Part shown: positions 61,237-64,000 of the stretch, piece after piece
Layout: the number at the start of each line of letters is the position of its first letter
Numbering within the stretch: position 1 is the stretch's first letter
NCBI GenBank assembly: GCA_021372495.1
Contig: JAJFUF010000045.1
Coordinates: 97,015 to 161,014, forward strand
DNA: 64,000 nt
Reading direction: 5' to 3'
DNA from: Lysobacteraceae bacterium
GTDB taxonomy: Bacteria > Pseudomonadota > Gammaproteobacteria > Xanthomonadales > Rhodanobacteraceae
Program-made: the position numbers and the translations under genes
The notes under the pieces: generated by a model
Told to the model about the DNA's origin: nothing
The model's input: the letters and a program-made list of their open reading frames with translations, nothing else
The model's database searches: none

Positions 61237-63339
61237 TCAGTTTCGGTGAGTGGAGTCGGATGCAGCGGCTTGCCGGTCGGCGTCTTGCTGAAGGTTCGTC
61301 CGCATCCGCGTCAGTTCGTGTTCCCAGTAACGCTGCCGCTCGAGCACCCGGGCGTGCAGGGTCGGCATGCCGGGGCCCGGCGGAACCGCGTGCCCCGCTA
61401 TGCGTGCATAGTAGTCCAAGTGTGCCAGACCGAGGCGCGGCAGGCCGGCGGAGCCGAACAGCGCGGCCTGCTGGAGCGCTACCTCGACGCGCGGGTTGAG
61501 GGCAAGCGCCCGGTTGAAATTCGCGAGCGCACGGGAAGCATCGTGCATGGCCAGGGCGAGCTCGCCCTCGATGTGCAGCAGGTCCTGGTGCGGGCCGAAC
61601 TGTCCGCCGAGGTCGGGGTTGGCAAGCGCTGCGTCCAGCAGGCGCTGGATCACGGCGAAGTCGATGCCCGGGCAGGCGCGCGCCTTCGCCATGTCGATGG
61701 TGCGTTCGAACCAGCTCATCAGCAGGCTGCCCGGGTTGCGCGTCGTGCGCAGGGCCTGTTCTGCGCCGAGCAGGTCGGCTTCACTCACGCCGCCGGCAGC
61801 GCAGCGCGCGGCCAGCAGATTGAGTGCAAGCTGGACTTCAGCGGGGCGCGTCCGCAGCGGCGGCGTCAGGCGCGTGATTGCCAGATCGGGTCGCCCGCGC
61901 TGCATCTCGGCCTGCGCGGCGAACGCCTGCGCGCGTGGGGATGCCGGGTTCAATCGTGCCCACAGCAGCGCCTGGTCGGTCTGGTTGCCCCACAGCGACG
62001 CGCCGGCATGGGTCATCAGCGCAAGCCCTGCAAGCAGCACGAGCGCAAGTGCGCGCCGGGCGGCCTTCATCGTCGCGTCGTCGCCGAGCCACAGCGCCAG
62101 CGGCCAGAATATCAGCATGGCGGGCACGTAGTTGCGGTGCTCGAAATAGAGTTCCAGCGCGATGGTGGTGGACTCGACCAGGTGGCCGGCGAAGTAGAAC
62201 GCGACCGCCAGCGCCAGCACCGGTTGGCGGCGGCGCAGCCACCATGCCAGCCCCAGCAGCGCGGCAATGGCGAGGATCGCGGCCAGCGTGGACGGCGGCG
62301 CCAGCAGGCCCGTCGAAGCCTGGATCTGGTCGTTGAACAGGCCCGACGTGTACGGCCGCGGCAGCCACAGCAGGCCGAGGTAGTCGATCAGCACGCGCGG
62401 CTCGGTCAGCAGGCGCTGGCCCAGCGTCCACGGGCGCAGCGCGCCGATGCCGTGCGTGATGCCGAGCCAGCCGGCGCGCAGCAGGTAGCCGAGGATCGCG
62501 GCGGTCGGCAGCCACGCCAGCACGGCCATCGTCCAGCGGTAGGTGCGCGCGCTGTGTGCCGGGAATCCCGCGGATCCATAGGGCGGAACCCGCGCAGCGG
62601 CTTCCGCCGGACGTGGGGGGGTGTGCTTCCCGGAACGCGGTTGTGTGTCCGCGGCCGCGGCTGGAGCCGCTCCCACAGGCAGGTGGCGCAGCAGCAGGTA
62701 TTCGACCAGCAGCGCGTACAGCGGCAGCAGCGCGCCGGTGGGCTTGCACAGCACGCCCAGCAGGGTGCCGCCGCCGAGACCGGCGACGACCCACGCCGCG
62801 CCGGTAAGCGCGCGCCCCGTGTGCAGGCGTTCGCGGCCGTGCAGCCAGGCGTGCAGGCCGAGCAGGACGGTTGTCGCGGGCAGGATCGCCTCGCGCTGCA
62901 CGATGTACAGCGTGGTCGAGACGAACAGCGGGTGCAGCAGCCACAGGCCGGCGCCGATCGCGGCGGCGAGGTCCGCGCGCGCCGGCACGTAGCCGGCGGT
63001 GCGGCCGAGGCGGCGCAGCAGCAGCGCCAGCAGCGTGCCGTTCAGCAGGTGCAGCAGCAGGTTGGTGCGCAGGAACGGCGCGGGGTCCGCGGGCCAGTCG
63101 TGCGCATCGATCAGGAAGCTCAGCATCGACAGCGGGCGGCCGACGGGATCGTTGCGGCCCGAGGTGATGTAGCGCCAGAACGCGGGTGCGTTGTCGATAG
63201 GCCCCTTGGCGCCCAGCGCCGGCAGGTTGGCGTAGTCATCGAACAGGAAGCCGCCGGACAGTCCCGGGCGGTAGCACCACGCCGCGGCCAGCAGCAGCGC
63301 CGCGCAGGCGAGCAGGAACAGCGGTAGGCGTCGGGTCAT
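61237..63339 (-). CDS. GT-C/TMTC-like membrane protein with TPR-like tail (paralogue with repeat insertion)
   Basis: 700 residues starting at 63339 (TRRLPLFLLACAALLLAAAW). First loop GGFLFDDYANLPAL has Asp34-Asp35; ALELYFEHRNYVPAML is the second conserved motif. TPR-like C-terminus (ASRALANFNRALALNPRVE). Residues about 221-254 (PVGAAPAAAADTQP ... AEAAARVPPYGS) are encoded by two dispersed repeats and are absent from the paralogue, yet the frame is kept. Located directly after the pilA terminator and 5 bases before the second copy, so possibly a pilin glycosylation enzyme. Confidence 0.6.
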   Translation of the reverse strand: MTRRLPLFLLACAALLLAAAWCYRPGLSGGFLFDDYANLPALGAKGPIDNAPAFWRYITSGRNDPVGRPLSMLSFLIDAHDWPADPAPFLRTNLLLHLLNGTLLALLLRRLGRTAGYVPARADLAAAIGAGLWLLHPLFVSTTLYIVQREAILPATTVLLGLHAWLHGRERLHTGRALTGAAWVVAGLGGGTLLGVLCKPTGALLPLYALLVEYLLLRHLPVGAAPAAAADTQPRSGKHTPPRPAEAAARVPPYGSAGFPAHSARTYRWTMAVLAWLPTAAILGYLLRAGWLGITHGIGALRPWTLGQRLLTEPRVLIDYLGLLWLPRPYTSGLFNDQIQASTGLLAPPSTLAAILAIAALLGLAWWLRRRQPVLALAVAFYFAGHLVESTTIALELYFEHRNYVPAMLIFWPLALWLGDDATMKAARRALALVLLAGLALMTHAGASLWGNQTDQALLWARLNPASPRAQAFAAQAEMQRGRPDLAITRLTPPLRTRPAEVQLALNLLAARCAAGGVSEADLLGAEQALRTTRNPGSLLMSWFERTIDMAKARACPGIDFAVIQRLLDAALANPDLGGQFGPHQDLLHIEGELALAMHDASRALANFNRALALNPRVEVALQQAALFGSAGLPRLGLAHLDYYARIAGHAVPPGPGMPTLHARVLERQRYWEHELTRMRTNLQQDADRQAAASDSTHRN
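62579..62679. repeat. Family B fragment and family F repeat inside a gene
   Basis: ATAGGGCGGAACCCGCGCAG ... CGGCTTCCGCCGG (62579-62612) matches the family B units, and GCGGCCGCGGCTGGAGCCGC TCCCACAGG (62651-62679) is the family F unit. Both are translated in frame. Confidence 0.85.
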
Positions 63340-63349
63340 GGCGGGCCTG

Positions 63350-63380
63350 AAAAAAGAAGGGCCGCACAAGGCGGCCCTTC
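63350..63380 (-). terminator. Intrinsic terminator of pilA
   Basis: A perfect 10-bp stem GAAGGGCCGC/GCGGCCCTTC with a 5-base loop is followed on the minus strand by a run of six T. It is the clearest intrinsic terminator in the window and lies between pilA and the GT-C gene. Confidence 0.92.
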
Positions 63381-63400
63381 GCGATTCCGATCCTGCTGGA

Positions 63401-63844
63401 TCAGTTGCGGCAGGACGAAGGCAGGTACTTGCTGTCGACCGTGCTCTTCTTGCAGCTCCATTCGGTGCTGCCCGTATGGGTGATGGCCGAAAGCGACAGC
63501 AGTTTGCCGGTGATCTTGGTGTTGGCCTGCTTGCCAAAAGTGACCTCGATCCGGCCGACATTCGTGCTGACATCGAGCTGGGTCACATACTTGCCGGAAA
63601 TGCTGGTGTTCTTGGCAAGACCCGCCGACTGGTTGTTCTTCGGGAAGTGGCCGTAGTTCGAGTAGAACTCGGTGATGGCGGTCTTCGCGCCATCCGCCAG
63701 GCTCATGCCCTCGGACACCTGCGAGCGGATCACGTAGTCCTGGTAGGCCGGGATGGCGATGGCCGCCAGGATCGCGATGATCGCCACGACGATCATCAGC
63801 TCGATCAGGGTGAAGCCCTTCTGCATCTGCTTGCGCATCGACAT
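63401..63844 (-). CDS. pilA: Type IV major pilin PilA
   Basis: 147 residues. Type IVa leader [10 protein letters not shown] is cleaved by PilD before [20 protein letters not shown]; the conserved Glu is at mature position 5. It has a C-terminal disulfide loop (Cys in SCKK and in SSCRN) and ends in Asn rather than Ser, so it is not the P. aeruginosa group I C-terminal Ser substrate. The ATG at 63844 follows GGAG by eight bases; 63838 is an alternative. Composition is much less GC-rich than its surroundings, as is usual for pilins. Sigma-54-type promoter upstream. Confidence 0.95.
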   Translation of the reverse strand: MSMRKQMQKGFTLIELMIVVAIIAILAAIAIPAYQDYVIRSQVSEGMSLADGAKTAITEFYSNYGHFPKNNQSAGLAKNTSISGKYVTQLDVSTNVGRIEVTFGKQANTKITGKLLSLSAITHTGSTEWSCKKSTVDSKYLPSSCRN

Positions 63845-63902
63845 CGTCACATCTCCGTTTCGAGTTCGCCCCCGCGACCGCCGCGGTGGATGAAACGGAT
63901 GG

Positions 63903-63918
63903 AGCGAGTCGCGTGCCA
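63903..63918 (-). promoter_or_regulatory. Sigma-54 promoter of pilA
   Basis: On the minus strand TGGCACGCGACTCGCT: the -24 GG and -12 GC are ten bases apart, with one mismatch to TGGCACG-N4-TTGCW. The start of transcription would be near 63893, giving a leader of about 50 bases. PilR-RpoN control of pilA is known in Pseudomonas. Confidence 0.75.
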
Positions 63919-63919
63919 G

Positions 63920-63935
63920 CGTGACTTTCGTCACG
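63920..63935. repeat. Inverted repeat just upstream of the pilA promoter
   Basis: CGTGACTTTCGTCACG: 6-bp arms with a 4-base spacer, touching the -24 element. It could be a binding site for a regulator; no match is claimed. Confidence 0.45.
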
Positions 63936-64000
63936 GAATGCGCGTCGCGAGGGCGGACAAGGGGTCGGCGACGACCTGCGGAGCGCCGCAAGGTGTCGCA

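Noticed and set aside
62579..62679. Frameshift or pseudogene in the 700-residue GT-C protein
   Set aside because: The repeats keep the frame, and conserved motifs are present on both sides, so the gene looks intact.

Overview
The window is very GC-rich, almost fully coding DNA from a gammaproteobacterium. The gene content (Pil-Chp chemosensory genes, pilB-pilC-pilD-coaE, gspN, tesA-ybbA-ybbP, nudE-cysQ-mazG, a RegB/RegA pair) and the small dispersed palindromic repeats point to the order Xanthomonadales, probably Rhodanobacteraceae or Lysobacteraceae. This placement is an inference from gene families and layout; no search was run.

Layout. 1-9.3 kb: the distal half of a Pil-Chp twitching-motility chemosensory operon (cheR/pilK, giant chpA, chpB, a CheW-like gene). 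9.4-26.6 kb: housekeeping genes (rsmE, a GST, bioA, gspN, hisN-like, nudE-cysQ-mazG, a DUF4097 adhesin-like protein, DUF486, an ABC exporter divergent from tesA, an asparaginase, a DapB-like protein lacking the catalytic histidines) and a RegB/RegA redox two-component pair. 26.7-34.4 kb: an mdtABC-type RND efflux operon. 34.6-40.1 kb: a POT peptide transporter, a zinc-ribbon membrane protein, a GYF-AIM24 fusion, thyA, folA and a Nudix/ThiE-like fusion. 40.2-44.7 kb: coaE, pilD, pilC, pilB. 45.1-63.3 kb: a glycan island lying between pilB and pilA. 63.4-63.9 kb: pilA with its own terminator and a sigma-54-type promoter.

The most interesting part is the glycan island. On the plus strand it holds three glycosyltransferases, an epimerase and a complete pseudaminic acid pathway: pseB, pseC, pseF, a Pse-associated methylase, a fused pseG-pseH, and pseI, followed by a polysialyltransferase/GT52-like protein. 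On the minus strand are a Wzx-like flippase and two tandem GT-C/TMTC-like membrane proteins with TPR-like tails immediately downstream of pilA. A DegT aminotransferase and a DPM-synthase-like GT2 sit at the pilB end. A reasonable model (inference) is that the island makes a nonulosonic-acid-containing glycan and also decorates the type IV pilin through lipid-linked sugars.

At least six families of short dispersed palindromic repeats punctuate the intergenic DNA. Several have run into genes: one supplies the last residues and stop codon of MdtB, one supplies the bioA stop codon, and two are read through in frame inside a GT-C protein.
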